Shown in pieces: positions 15,741 through 24,895 of a stretch of 64,000 nt of DNA. This DNA is from an uncultured Lachnospiraceae bacterium. Its GTDB lineage: Bacteria > Bacillota > Clostridia > Lachnospirales > Lachnospiraceae. The stretch is from the NCBI GenBank assembly GCA_910578555.1, contig CAJTPS010000011.1, forward strand, positions 1-64,000, written 5' to 3'. The notes beneath the pieces were generated by a model. It was not told the DNA's origin. It did not search any database and worked only from the letters and a program-made list of their open reading frames with translations. Position numbers and translations under genes: made by a program. Within the stretch, counting starts at the first letter, position 1; each line of letters opens with the position of its first letter.

Positions 15741-17396
15741 ATGCCGAAGATATTGGGAATAGAAATAGGAGCTTCGCAGATCAGGATCTGCGAGGAAGAT
15801 TACAAGACCAAGAATCCTAAGGTGTACCGTTCCGTCAGCATTAAGACGCCGCAGGGGGCGGTAACGGACGGGATTCTGAATGTTAACGAGTTACTGGTCA
15901 ATACGATTAAGACAGCGCTGCAGGAGAACCGGATCAAGACGAAGCAGATCATCTTTTCCATGAGTTCCACGAAGATCGCGAATCGTGAAGTTACCATCCC
16001 ATTTGTAAAAGAGAATAAAGTGAAAGACCTGATCAATGCGAATGTTTCCGATTATTTTCCGGTTGACTTAGAGCAGTATGAGATCGGACACAGTATAGTC
16101 AGCACACTGGAGAACGAGAACGGCACGAAACAGTACAAGGTGCTTGTATATGCTGTTCCCAAGGCTATGTCGGCAAGTTATTTTCAGCTGGCGCAGGCGC
16201 TTGGATGTAATGTTGTCTCGCTGGATTACAGCGGTAACAGTATCTACCAGATCCTCCGCAGACACTGTGATACAGGCGTTCAGATGGTGATCAAGGTAGA
16301 TGAAAGTTCTACGATCGTCACGATCCTGCAGGATCAGGCTATCGCGCTGCAGAGAACGGTTGCTTACGGCGTGGAGGATGCGATCTTCTTCATGATGGAG
16401 ATGGAGGAATTTCAGAAGCCGGATTATGAGCAGGCAGTGCGTAATTTTAAGGAACGGGAGTGCCTGAACGACGAGATCGTGCAGTCTCTCAGTTATCTGG
16501 TCGGCGGCATTGCGCGTGTTGTGGATTATTTCTCACGTAATAACGGTGCGCCTATTGAGAAGGCTTATCTGTCCGGTCTGGGCGGGGATTTCAACGGACT
16601 TGCCGAGCTGATTTCTAATGCGATTGAACAGCCGCTGGAACCCCTGCGGGAGATTAAGGGCTTACAGCTGGAGAAATATTTTAAAGATAAACGTTTCGGT
16701 GAATTCCTGACCTGTATCGGTGCGGCGCTGGCGCCGCTCGGTTTCATGGGCGAGAAGGAGAAAGATAAGAAGTCGATGTCGCTGCTTCCGGACGAGAAGG
16801 ACAGAACGAAGGCGGCGGTGCTCTTCGCGGCTACGGCATTCATAGGCGCTGCTGTTCTGGCGGGGACGTCATGGCTCAGCCTGAAGACAGCGCAGGATGA
16901 AAATACCAGCCTGAACAACAGGATCACAGAGTTGGCGGAAGCGGAGAACGTCTATAAAGAGTATTTACAGCAGAAATATACCTTTGAAAAGCTTACGTTT
17001 TTTGAGAGTAATACAATAACCCTAAATAATGATCTGGTGAGCTTTATCGAAGAAATGCAGCATAAGATGCCGGCGTCTCTGAACGTGCAGGCCTTTAATG
17101 CTGACTTAAACGGCGTGAGCCTGTCGGTGACCGTTGCGGATAAGAAGGAAGCGGCGAAGCTGGTTCAGGAGTTCCGCACCTTCGAGAGCGTGGCGGGCGT
17201 AGAGGTTACCAGCATGACGGATTCAGGCGCCGTGATGGACGGGGAAGTGCAAGAGGAAGAGCCGAAGGTAAGCTTTACAGTGCAGGTGTTATATAAAGGC
17301 GGGTTATCTGATCCAACACCCCTGCCGGAAGTGCCGGCACTGGACAGTACGGATGAGGCCGGTAGTTCCACAGCGGATGAAGAGATTATGGAGTAG
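15741..17396 (+). CDS. PilM-PilN fusion protein of the pilus alignment complex
   Basis: This 551-residue protein joins two normally separate genes. Residues 1-330 are PilM-like, an actin-fold ATPase opening KILGIEIGASQIRICEED. Near 345 comes SLLPDEKDR, resembling the short N-terminal peptide by which PilN docks on PilM. One membrane segment follows (about 353-375), then a coiled coil and a PilN-like ferredoxin-fold region (LVQEFRTFESVAGVEVTSM), ending in an acidic tail. The fused form would tie the cytoplasmic ring to the membrane partner. The ATG at 15741 follows AAAGGGG by 7 bases; a TTG frame opens at 15702 without a ribosome site. pilO begins 11 bases after its stop. Confidence 0.85.
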   Translation: MPKILGIEIGASQIRICEEDYKTKNPKVYRSVSIKTPQGAVTDGILNVNELLVNTIKTALQENRIKTKQIIFSMSSTKIANREVTIPFVKENKVKDLINANVSDYFPVDLEQYEIGHSIVSTLENENGTKQYKVLVYAVPKAMSASYFQLAQALGCNVVSLDYSGNSIYQILRRHCDTGVQMVIKVDESSTIVTILQDQAIALQRTVAYGVEDAIFFMMEMEEFQKPDYEQAVRNFKERECLNDEIVQSLSYLVGGIARVVDYFSRNNGAPIEKAYLSGLGGDFNGLAELISNAIEQPLEPLREIKGLQLEKYFKDKRFGEFLTCIGAALAPLGFMGEKEKDKKSMSLLPDEKDRTKAAVLFAATAFIGAAVLAGTSWLSLKTAQDENTSLNNRITELAEAENVYKEYLQQKYTFEKLTFFESNTITLNNDLVSFIEEMQHKMPASLNVQAFNADLNGVSLSVTVADKKEAAKLVQEFRTFESVAGVEVTSMTDSGAVMDGEVQEEEPKVSFTVQVLYKGGLSDPTPLPEVPALDSTDEAGSSTADEEIME

Positions 17397-17407
17397 GAGG
17401 GAGAACG

Positions 17408-18157
17408 ATGAAGAAAAGTGAATTACAACTGTTATTGATTGTATTCGGCGTTCTGATCCTGCTCGCTTCCTGGCAGTTTGTCTATAAGAGTAATCAGGCG
17501 AAGACACAGGAACTGAATACGCAGAATGCGGAGTTGCAGACGACGGTAGACCGGCTGGAGATTCTGAACGCGAAGATGCCGGAATATGTTGCAGGGATAG
17601 AACAGATGCGGGCAGGCGGTGACCTCATTATTGACAGCTTCGCATCGGGAGTCAGGATCGAAGATCAGGTCATGTATCTGTATAACATGGAACTGGTGGA
17701 TTCGAATGATGTGCGTGTGCCTAGTATTAATTTACAGCCTGCGCAGGTCGTACCGTACGCCGGTACGCTTACCACGGAAGAGGGATATGAACTGCAGGAC
17801 GACGGGATCGGTATGTATAAGCTGGAAACTACCGTCGGGGTCACGACGACCAATAACGGTTTGAAAAATGTATTGAATTATATATACGGAATGGATTCCA
17901 GAAAATCTGTGTCCGGTGTTACTCTTACGACAGATACGGACGGATACCTGACAGGTAATATGAATCTGGATTTCTTCTATCTGACAGGAACCGATGATTC
18001 GTATGTGGAACAGAACATTTCCGGCGTCTCCACAGGAACCACCAATATCTTCGGGGTGCTGAACGGTAGCGCGGTACAGTCCCAGTCCGAAGGCGGACAG
18101 GATCAGGAAGCCGGGGAGGCGGAAGATGATGGTACGGATGCAGAGAGTGCAGAATAA
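17408..18157 (+). CDS. pilO: PilO-like pilus assembly protein
   Basis: The 249-residue protein has a short cytoplasmic start, a membrane helix at about 7-25 (LLLIVFGVLILLASWQFVY), a coiled-coil stretch to about 70, and a predicted extracytoplasmic alpha/beta domain. Its C-terminal 35 residues are Glu/Asp/Gln-rich and disordered. Topology, size and position after PilM-PilN match PilO, which forms heterodimers with PilN across the membrane. Sequence motifs are weak in this family, so the call rests mainly on context. No PilP or PilQ follows, as expected without an outer membrane. Confidence 0.75.
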   Translation: MKKSELQLLLIVFGVLILLASWQFVYKSNQAKTQELNTQNAELQTTVDRLEILNAKMPEYVAGIEQMRAGGDLIIDSFASGVRIEDQVMYLYNMELVDSNDVRVPSINLQPAQVVPYAGTLTTEEGYELQDDGIGMYKLETTVGVTTTNNGLKNVLNYIYGMDSRKSVSGVTLTTDTDGYLTGNMNLDFFYLTGTDDSYVEQNISGVSTGTTNIFGVLNGSAVQSQSEGGQDQEAGEAEDDGTDAESAE

Positions 18158-18245
18158 GGTTCGGACAATGCAGCGTAACCGGCGTGAGCAGGTCGCGTCA
18201 TGATGCATACTGTATAGAAATAAATAACAGTTATGCTATCTGAAA

Positions 18246-18258
18246 TATAATGTATAAT
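18246..18258 (+). promoter_or_regulatory. Possible internal promoter before the minor pilin genes
   Basis: Two overlapping-register TATAAT boxes (18246-18251 and 18253-18258) lie in an AT-rich 154-base gap after pilO, but no good -35 box is spaced correctly; TTATGC at 18231 is the best. It is offered because a gap of this size is unusual in this operon. Confidence 0.3.
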
Positions 18259-18311
18259 AACAAGTGTGATTGTATAAAAGCAGGTATTTGAGGCGGAGAG
18301 AAGGAGGCAAA

Positions 18312-19610
18312 ATGAAGAAGAACAATAAAGGTTTCACATTGCTGGAGCTTTTGATTGCAGTTGCGGTTCTCGCAATCATTATTGTACCGATGCTTCGCGG
18401 ATTTGTCACCTCACATCGTGTCAATGCCAAGAGCAGACACCTCATGCGGGCAACCACGCTGGCGCAGAATGAAATGGAGATCTTCGAGAAGGAGAAACTG
18501 GAAGACTTGCTGGATTCTGCGAAATTCAATTATAATATTGTGACAAAACCGGATGAGACGAACGTGAATGATCCAGGGATCTATGTGTTTGAACGGGAAG
18601 GCATCATCAATGATGACTCCGGTATGGATATGTTTGATGTTCGTGTCACACTGAACCCGGAGCGTGTATCGGCATCTGATCTGTATTATGACCAGAATAA
18701 AAATACAGAGGTTATGTTCATGAATACGGTCAGCGGCGTGGACAGCGCTACCTATATCCAGCGCGTCAGAAACGCGGTGAATGAGAATGGCGATGACGAG
18801 GAGGTCTATAAGCTCTATGCGGTTCGCCAGAATCCCGACGGCATTACCGGAGCAAGCTGGACTGCGGAAATGTTTGGTCAGGAGTTGGAGCGGACGATTA
18901 CATTAAAGATCGAGAAGGAAGATCAGGCAGGCGTCGAGACGAACGTGGTCAAGATCAGGTATGACTATACAACGCATTACGGCAATGTACCGCCTGAATT
19001 TCAGAATTACACCACCAAGGACAAGATCTTTTTTAATAATGCCCAGACACTGGATGATGAAGGTAATCCTATTCCGTTAAAGAGCGTATATCTCTATTAT
19101 GCGCCCAGGTATAATGATCCGTCAGTCAGTGGAACGGTTCCCGATGACAGGATTATTATAGAAAATAAGGATAAACTGCCGGTCAATGTTTATATCATTC
19201 GTCAGAATCTTGTAAAGGCAGATAAGAAGGATTCCTACTTAGACATGGATGGGCTGGTGATCTCGACGGAGTTGGAGCCGGTGCCGGTCGATTATCAGGT
19301 CAATGTTGAAATAAACGAGGGGTTTGGTGCAGACGGCAAGACTTACGGCAGATATTTTACGAACCTGAATCTGGATCTGCCGGGCGTAGCCGGAGAGGGG
19401 AAACCTGCAAATTTTACGCTGACAGACTGCGATAATCCAGGGCGAATTTTTTCTAAAACGGAGATTCTGGATTATACCGGCATGCGCTCTCTCGATGCGA
19501 CAGAGACGAGGGACAGGATCTACACGATGGAGACGGCGGTCTATGAGCACGGAGCAGACCCTCTGACGAGCGATCCGGTGGTACGGCTGACCGGTACGAA
19601 GATCGAGTGA
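18312..19610 (+). CDS. Minor prepilin, GspI/PilV-like, with large C-terminal domain
   Basis: This 432-residue class III prepilin is cut at NKG|FTLLELL (G7-F8) and has Glu5 at residue 12. The first 120 residues (LAQNEMEIFEKEKLEDLL) resemble the GspI/PilV minor pilins, which join a tip-initiating complex. The remaining roughly 300 residues are a beta-rich extension with no motif I recognise. The ATG at 18312 follows AAGGAGG (18301-18307); an upstream frame opening at 18270 adds a basic stretch incompatible with this ribosome site. It opens a block of four minor pilins and a giant secreted protein. Confidence 0.8.
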   Translation: MKKNNKGFTLLELLIAVAVLAIIIVPMLRGFVTSHRVNAKSRHLMRATTLAQNEMEIFEKEKLEDLLDSAKFNYNIVTKPDETNVNDPGIYVFEREGIINDDSGMDMFDVRVTLNPERVSASDLYYDQNKNTEVMFMNTVSGVDSATYIQRVRNAVNENGDDEEVYKLYAVRQNPDGITGASWTAEMFGQELERTITLKIEKEDQAGVETNVVKIRYDYTTHYGNVPPEFQNYTTKDKIFFNNAQTLDDEGNPIPLKSVYLYYAPRYNDPSVSGTVPDDRIIIENKDKLPVNVYIIRQNLVKADKKDSYLDMDGLVISTELEPVPVDYQVNVEINEGFGADGKTYGRYFTNLNLDLPGVAGEGKPANFTLTDCDNPGRIFSKTEILDYTGMRSLDATETRDRIYTMETAVYEHGADPLTSDPVVRLTGTKIE

Positions 19611-19687
19611 GTCTGGAGACCGCGGGATAAGCAGCAGACAGAGAGCAAACCGAAAACAGTTGCAGCAGTGGAAGGAAGTCGGTAAAT

Positions 19688-22180
19688 ATGACGAGCGCAG
19701 ATAAGAAGGAAAAGTTATATCGGGATAACAAGGGCAGCGCCATGGTCATGATCATTGTTATCATTGCGTTTATCGCGATTCTGGTGAGCGTATTGATGTT
19801 TGTGTCTTTCTCGGGATATCAGATGCGTGTGGTTGACAGGCGGGGTAAGGATAACTTCTACACTGCGGAGACAGTGTTAGACGAGATCAATGTAGGGCTG
19901 CAGGGGGAGATTTCCGGTGCATTGAGCAAAGCTTACAGCGAGGTCATGAATAACTTCTCATTATACCAGAGTGCCAATGCAAGAAATAAAGCGCTTCATG
20001 AAATATACTATAAAGATTTGAAAGAACGGCTGCAGAAGAGCAGCACGGAGCCAAATAATTACAATATTACGAAGCTGCAGGGTTATCTGTCTGCGGACAG
20101 TCTCGGGAACGGTGACGGAACGAGAGACAGCTTCCTGAGCGGCGGGGCCAGTTATGGCGCTATCGTGGAATCCAATCTTGAGTATCCTGCACTAGGAGAA
20201 GAATATAAGATGGAGGTCGATAACAGCAAGCTTCTGTTGAAAGATCTGAAGGTTTCTTATGTGGATCAGAACGGATACATATCCATCATCAGTACGGATA
20301 TCAGGATCACGCTGCCTTCTCTTAATTTCTCACAGGCGTCCGCGCTTCCCGATCTGGAGAACTGCAGTATGATCGTTGACGATACGCTGATCATGGGCAA
20401 TACCACGGCAGGGGGCAGTATCTCGATCAAAGGGGATGTCTATGCGGGGCAGATGTATGTCGGTAAGCCTTCCGATCCGGTATATTCCGTATTTGATAAG
20501 GATAAGAGTCCGGCCGACAAAACACCGCTGGCGCTGCCTACACTGCTTTCCACCGGTGTCTCTTTCGAGAAGGCGGATGATGCGGAGCCGTTAAGTAAAG
20601 CACTGGTGATCAGCAGAGAAAATGTTGAGGTGGCGGAAAACAGTACAATTAAGACGATAGACACGGAACTGTGGGCACGGAATATGGGTGTCGATTCGGC
20701 TTCTGTGGAACTGGACGGCACAGTCAATCTAAAAGACGATTTTACATTATCCGGTAAAAACAGCAAGGCTGTTCTCAAAGGAGAGTATAATGGATTCGGC
20801 TATCTTGCGGCTGGTGCGGGATCAGGAGGCGGAGCGGGAAGCGGTGACGGCGGAACAGGAAGCGGCGATGGAACCGGCGATCCGGCAGACACTGTCGATA
20901 CACGTCCAGATTCCAGCAGTGCGATCATTATTAACGGAAAGGACAGTACACTTGACCTGTCCGGTCTGGAGCGTATGACAATCAGCGGCAGGGGCTATGT
21001 TGCAACAGCTCATAAGGCGGCGGATGTTTCGGCGACAGAGCAGGAGAAGAAGAATCAGACGAATATTCTGATGGGAGAATCGGTCGCGATCAAGAGTAAT
21101 CAGCTTATTTATCTGGCACCTTCGGAGGCTGTCGGCTGCAGGATCGGCAAGGACGGCACCGTCGGTGCTTCGGAGTTCGGGTGTAATCCGCTGACGCTGG
21201 AGCAGTATGAAGAGATTATTAACCATCGGGATCAGTACTGTCTTCTGGACGGATCAAGACGGATCTCGGTATTAGGATACAGAAGCCTGAATGAATACAT
21301 CAGCGAAGAGACGCTGGCAGACGGTACTTCGGCATATGTTCCGGAGATTGTGTTCCGGCAGACGAATGCGGGACCGCTGGTATACTGTTATCTGCGGTTT
21401 AAGGATGAGGATGCGGCCAACAAATATTTCGTGGATTATTATGCTGTCAATGCCGCGGAGATGGACCGGTATACACAGTTGTATGCCAGAGAGATCAAGA
21501 TGGCGGATGACATACTGTATCTGAATATCGCCGGTAATATGTTGACATACGAGGGGGCGGAAGGCTGGGCTGTACAGCCGGCCACAGATTCCACCGGAAA
21601 TCAACAGCAGGCGAAACGGCTCTCTGCATTGAAAGACGATGTGTTCAAGTCTCTGAGTGCCAAGATCATGCGGACTTCCAATCAGCTCACCAATGAGGAG
21701 ATGGATAAGACTGCGTTTCAGAATATCATGGATGAGACCGAGATTGAGATTATTTTACATGAAAAGCACGCACAGGAGGTCAGGATCGATACGCTGGGCG
21801 CTGTGCCGGACAGTATGATTCTGACGAAGAAAGATGAGTATGTGATAGACGACCACACGCCGTCTTCAGTCAAAATGATTGTCAGTCTGGGAAATGTGAC
21901 GGTAAAGAAGGATTTTAAAGGTCTAATCATCGCCAAGGGCAATCTTATTGTAGAGGCGGGGGCTTCGGTTACCTTAGAGCCGCTGGATGCGGACACGTTC
22001 TCCAATATCCTGCGTACAAAGATTGATGAACTGTCGACGTCAGGCCGGGACTATCATCTGCTGAGTATCTTTAAGGATGGCATTAATTATGTCAATAGCG
22101 GTAATGTATCGACAGATATGGGGACAGAACAGGTATCCTTCGTTGACTTGATCACATATGAGAAGTGGAGCAAGAAATAG
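19688..22180 (+). CDS. Large PilX/GspK-like minor pilin lacking Glu5
   Basis: The 830-residue protein has a short basic leader and NKG|SAMVMIIVII (cut after G16). Mature position 5 is methionine instead of glutamate. Absence of Glu5 and a big added domain are hallmarks of GspK/PilX-type pseudopilins, which cap the tip. Segments such as TLIMGNTTAGGSISIKGDVYAG and the repeated short beta strands suggest a beta-helix or beta-sandwich region (about 230-480), interrupted by a Gly-rich linker at about 378-402. The body has no recognised enzyme motif. It overlaps no neighbour; the next pilin starts 12 bases after its stop. Confidence 0.75.
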   Translation: MTSADKKEKLYRDNKGSAMVMIIVIIAFIAILVSVLMFVSFSGYQMRVVDRRGKDNFYTAETVLDEINVGLQGEISGALSKAYSEVMNNFSLYQSANARNKALHEIYYKDLKERLQKSSTEPNNYNITKLQGYLSADSLGNGDGTRDSFLSGGASYGAIVESNLEYPALGEEYKMEVDNSKLLLKDLKVSYVDQNGYISIISTDIRITLPSLNFSQASALPDLENCSMIVDDTLIMGNTTAGGSISIKGDVYAGQMYVGKPSDPVYSVFDKDKSPADKTPLALPTLLSTGVSFEKADDAEPLSKALVISRENVEVAENSTIKTIDTELWARNMGVDSASVELDGTVNLKDDFTLSGKNSKAVLKGEYNGFGYLAAGAGSGGGAGSGDGGTGSGDGTGDPADTVDTRPDSSSAIIINGKDSTLDLSGLERMTISGRGYVATAHKAADVSATEQEKKNQTNILMGESVAIKSNQLIYLAPSEAVGCRIGKDGTVGASEFGCNPLTLEQYEEIINHRDQYCLLDGSRRISVLGYRSLNEYISEETLADGTSAYVPEIVFRQTNAGPLVYCYLRFKDEDAANKYFVDYYAVNAAEMDRYTQLYAREIKMADDILYLNIAGNMLTYEGAEGWAVQPATDSTGNQQQAKRLSALKDDVFKSLSAKIMRTSNQLTNEEMDKTAFQNIMDETEIEIILHEKHAQEVRIDTLGAVPDSMILTKKDEYVIDDHTPSSVKMIVSLGNVTVKKDFKGLIIAKGNLIVEAGASVTLEPLDADTFSNILRTKIDELSTSGRDYHLLSIFKDGINYVNSGNVSTDMGTEQVSFVDLITYEKWSKK

Positions 22181-22191
22181 GAGTTGTCAGA

Positions 22192-22761
22192 ATGAAAGAT
22201 AACAAAGGTTTTTCGCTGGTTGAATTACTGGTGGTGGTCGCGATTATGGGGATCCTGAGCGGTTTTGTCTTTATCGGACTGCCGTTACTCACCGGTCAGA
22301 ATGCGAGGGAATGCGCCAACAATATGTCGGCGGCGCTTGGCAGGGAGAAGAATTATGCCCTGACCAGATCAGGTACCGCGGATTGCTATATGGAGCTGCT
22401 GCTGGATGCTAACGGCTATCTTGTGAAGTATTATATACCGCAGAATGCTGTCGTAGAAGGGCACAATCCGTCGGACTGGGTTCTGGCGGAGGAGCAGAAG
22501 ATCGGCAGCGGACAGGTAAACGTGACTTGCGATTTTGATGACGGCACCAGCATCAATATCACGAGCGGACAGTCGGTGAAGCTTGTCTATAACCGCACGA
22601 ACGGTGCGTTTAAGGAATCTGTAAAGTCGGACGGTTCTGAACTGGGGATTGTAGGCGGCGGCAGTGTGCACTGTACCGGCATTACCTTCGACAGGGGCAG
22701 AAAATATGAGATTACTTTATATCCGGAAACCGGTAAGCATGTATTGTCCAGAGTGTACTAG
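22192..22761 (+). CDS. Minor prepilin, GspH/FimT-like
   Basis: This 189-residue class III prepilin is cut at NKG|FSLVELL (G6-F7), with Glu5 at residue 11. LVVVAIMGILSGFVFIGLP is the assembly helix, and the following LTGQNARECANNMSAALGREKNYAL resembles GspH/FimT N-domains. The ATG at 22192 follows AGGAG (22179-22183), which overlaps the stop of the preceding gene, so translation is probably coupled. The upstream frame opening at 22165 overlaps the previous gene and lacks a ribosome site. Confidence 0.82.
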   Translation: MKDNKGFSLVELLVVVAIMGILSGFVFIGLPLLTGQNARECANNMSAALGREKNYALTRSGTADCYMELLLDANGYLVKYYIPQNAVVEGHNPSDWVLAEEQKIGSGQVNVTCDFDDGTSINITSGQSVKLVYNRTNGAFKESVKSDGSELGIVGGGSVHCTGITFDRGRKYEITLYPETGKHVLSRVY

Positions 22762-22825
22762 ACCGCAGGAAGCTGCGCGGACAGGAAGGATCAGTCTGTT
22801 GGAATCAGATGGAAAGGAGAGCGCT

Positions 22826-24799
22826 ATGGAAAGGAACAAGGGGTTATCCCTGGTCGAACTGTTGATTACAATCGCAATATTGTCTATTGTACTGGTGATT
22901 GCGGTATCTTTCATGATGACGGGGAGCAGAAGCTTCACAAAGGGGAATGCCGACTCCAATGTGCAGAAGGAGGCGGAGCTCACCGTTAATCAGATCGAGG
23001 ATATGATTATTGACATTAACGGCGGCGTCTCCATGACGGACGATGACGATAAGACGGAGATGACGATGTATCATGCCGAAGACGACGGGAGCGGAACCGG
23101 CGCCATGCTATATACGAAAGAGGCGGTGACGTGGAACAAGTCGGATCACAATATGTACTGCAGTAAATGGAAAGTCAATTATGACAGGGACACAGACACT
23201 TATACGGTAGATCCTGCGGCCACGGATAATTATGTGGATCAGCTTCTGGCGGAGCATGTCACGTCCTTTGATGTGGATCTGAGCGATACCCTGACGACGA
23301 AGGCGATGGACGGTACGACGCGAACGATCGTCAAGTCCGTATTGGTCAAAGTGGGATATGACGACGGCACCGGCATAGTCGATTATGCCACAAGTCCGGT
23401 CATCACGCTGCGTAACCGTATGCTCTTAAGCGACGATCCGGCGAATATTTTTGAGGAAGATAAACCTATGTCGGACACTCTGGCGCTGCATTATTCCGGT
23501 GTAGAGACGGCGGGCATTGTGCCGATCGTGGACCGGTCATCCGAGGTACAGAGAGGAGCCGCTTATAATATCTATGCCAGGATTAATTCCGGAGCGGATG
23601 TGAATGATCTGGTAGACTGGGAAATCGCGGAGACAGGAACGGTAAGCGCGATCGATGCCAACGGGTATCTCACAGTCGGCACATATGAGGCGAATGCCTA
23701 TCTGACGATTACGGCGAAGTATAAATCCAATCCGAATAGGAAGGCGACAGGCGTCGTAAAGGTTGTGGGTGATAATGCATTGAAGTCCTTCAAGTCTGTG
23801 CACATTGATCCGTTGTCAATGAAGGCATTTGCGCCGGAATACAGGGCGATTCCGGTCACCGAGGGATTCACACAGGACGAGGAGGATGCGATTACCTACT
23901 TGTGGACGATCAAGGTGGAAGGCGGCGGCAGAGAAGTCTCAGATGTGGTGGAGCCCTTCGCAGATACGAATAAAACGCTGGCGCTGGTGATCAAGAAAGA
24001 ACGTGAGAATTACGGTCAGATGCTGGAAATTACGGTAACTGCCCACTCGGATCTCACCGGCGAGACGAGGACAGACAGGATCAAATACCGGGTAGATAAA
24101 AACCCGGATGCGGATGGTGACTCCAGCATGGAACGTGGAAAGCTGGTATATAATACAACATTCTTCAAAATGTCGGATAAATGGGCACAGTCATATCGGT
24201 ATGAATGCTATTTCTGCGATGAGTACGGTAATCGGATATCAGCTTATGACAGTCTGATTCAATATATCGAATTGGAAGGAGTAGGCAGCTGGGGAGACAG
24301 CTATCGGTTTGCATTTAAGGAAGGACTGCCGATGTCCCAGTCCTATTATGTAAAGGTTATATGTTACTACGAGGGAGTAGGAGATTCCGGGGGAGTACAG
24401 ACTAAATGGACACGCGAGCGTATCCACTATATTCCGGCAGTACAGATTTTCGGGAAGACATACTATAATAAGAATGTTAAAATATCAGATTCGTTTACTT
24501 TTGGATATACGTTAGTAGGGTATTGGGAGAATGCATGGGCAAATAGCAATCCCCCGGTTTATGAATATGAGTTTGTAGATTTTGATTATTCGGCACCGGC
24601 AGGAGTCACTGTTACACCAGTGATCGTCCAGACTGAAACGGGAGGAGACAATAATCCGTTGTATGTAAGAGGAGAATGGCGTTGTAATACTGATGACTGG
24701 TCGCTAAAGGATCAGATAGAGTTCAAGAGTCTGACGGTCAGAGTATCAGCAAAAGACGAACCGAGTATCAATACATTAGTGACTATTATTTTCGAATAA
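22826..24799 (+). CDS. Minor prepilin, GspJ/PilW-like, with Ig-like extension
   Basis: The 657-residue prepilin has NKG|LSLVELL, cut after G6, with leucine rather than the usual phenylalanine at +1, and Glu5 at residue 11. Residues 7-215 are pilin-like and include the MTGSRSFTKGNADSNVQKEA segment typical of GspJ/PilW. From about 230, a beta-sandwich string (WEIAETGTVSAIDANGYLTV) looks like a bacterial Ig-like Big_2 domain, followed by two more beta-rich stretches. The ATG at 22826 follows AAAGGAGAG. The last 350 bases (from about 24440) are visibly richer in A/T than the rest, which may mark a variable end. Confidence 0.78.
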   Translation: MERNKGLSLVELLITIAILSIVLVIAVSFMMTGSRSFTKGNADSNVQKEAELTVNQIEDMIIDINGGVSMTDDDDKTEMTMYHAEDDGSGTGAMLYTKEAVTWNKSDHNMYCSKWKVNYDRDTDTYTVDPAATDNYVDQLLAEHVTSFDVDLSDTLTTKAMDGTTRTIVKSVLVKVGYDDGTGIVDYATSPVITLRNRMLLSDDPANIFEEDKPMSDTLALHYSGVETAGIVPIVDRSSEVQRGAAYNIYARINSGADVNDLVDWEIAETGTVSAIDANGYLTVGTYEANAYLTITAKYKSNPNRKATGVVKVVGDNALKSFKSVHIDPLSMKAFAPEYRAIPVTEGFTQDEEDAITYLWTIKVEGGGREVSDVVEPFADTNKTLALVIKKERENYGQMLEITVTAHSDLTGETRTDRIKYRVDKNPDADGDSSMERGKLVYNTTFFKMSDKWAQSYRYECYFCDEYGNRISAYDSLIQYIELEGVGSWGDSYRFAFKEGLPMSQSYYVKVICYYEGVGDSGGVQTKWTRERIHYIPAVQIFGKTYYNKNVKISDSFTFGYTLVGYWENAWANSNPPVYEYEFVDFDYSAPAGVTVTPVIVQTETGGDNNPLYVRGEWRCNTDDWSLKDQIEFKSLTVRVSAKDEPSINTLVTIIFE

Positions 24800-24895
24800 A
24801 TAAGGAAAATGTAATCCTGATAGCCTCCTGCCCCAGGGCAGTACCAGTACTCATGAAGCGGATAATTCATCTCAATGGTGATGGGAAGTGAAGAA

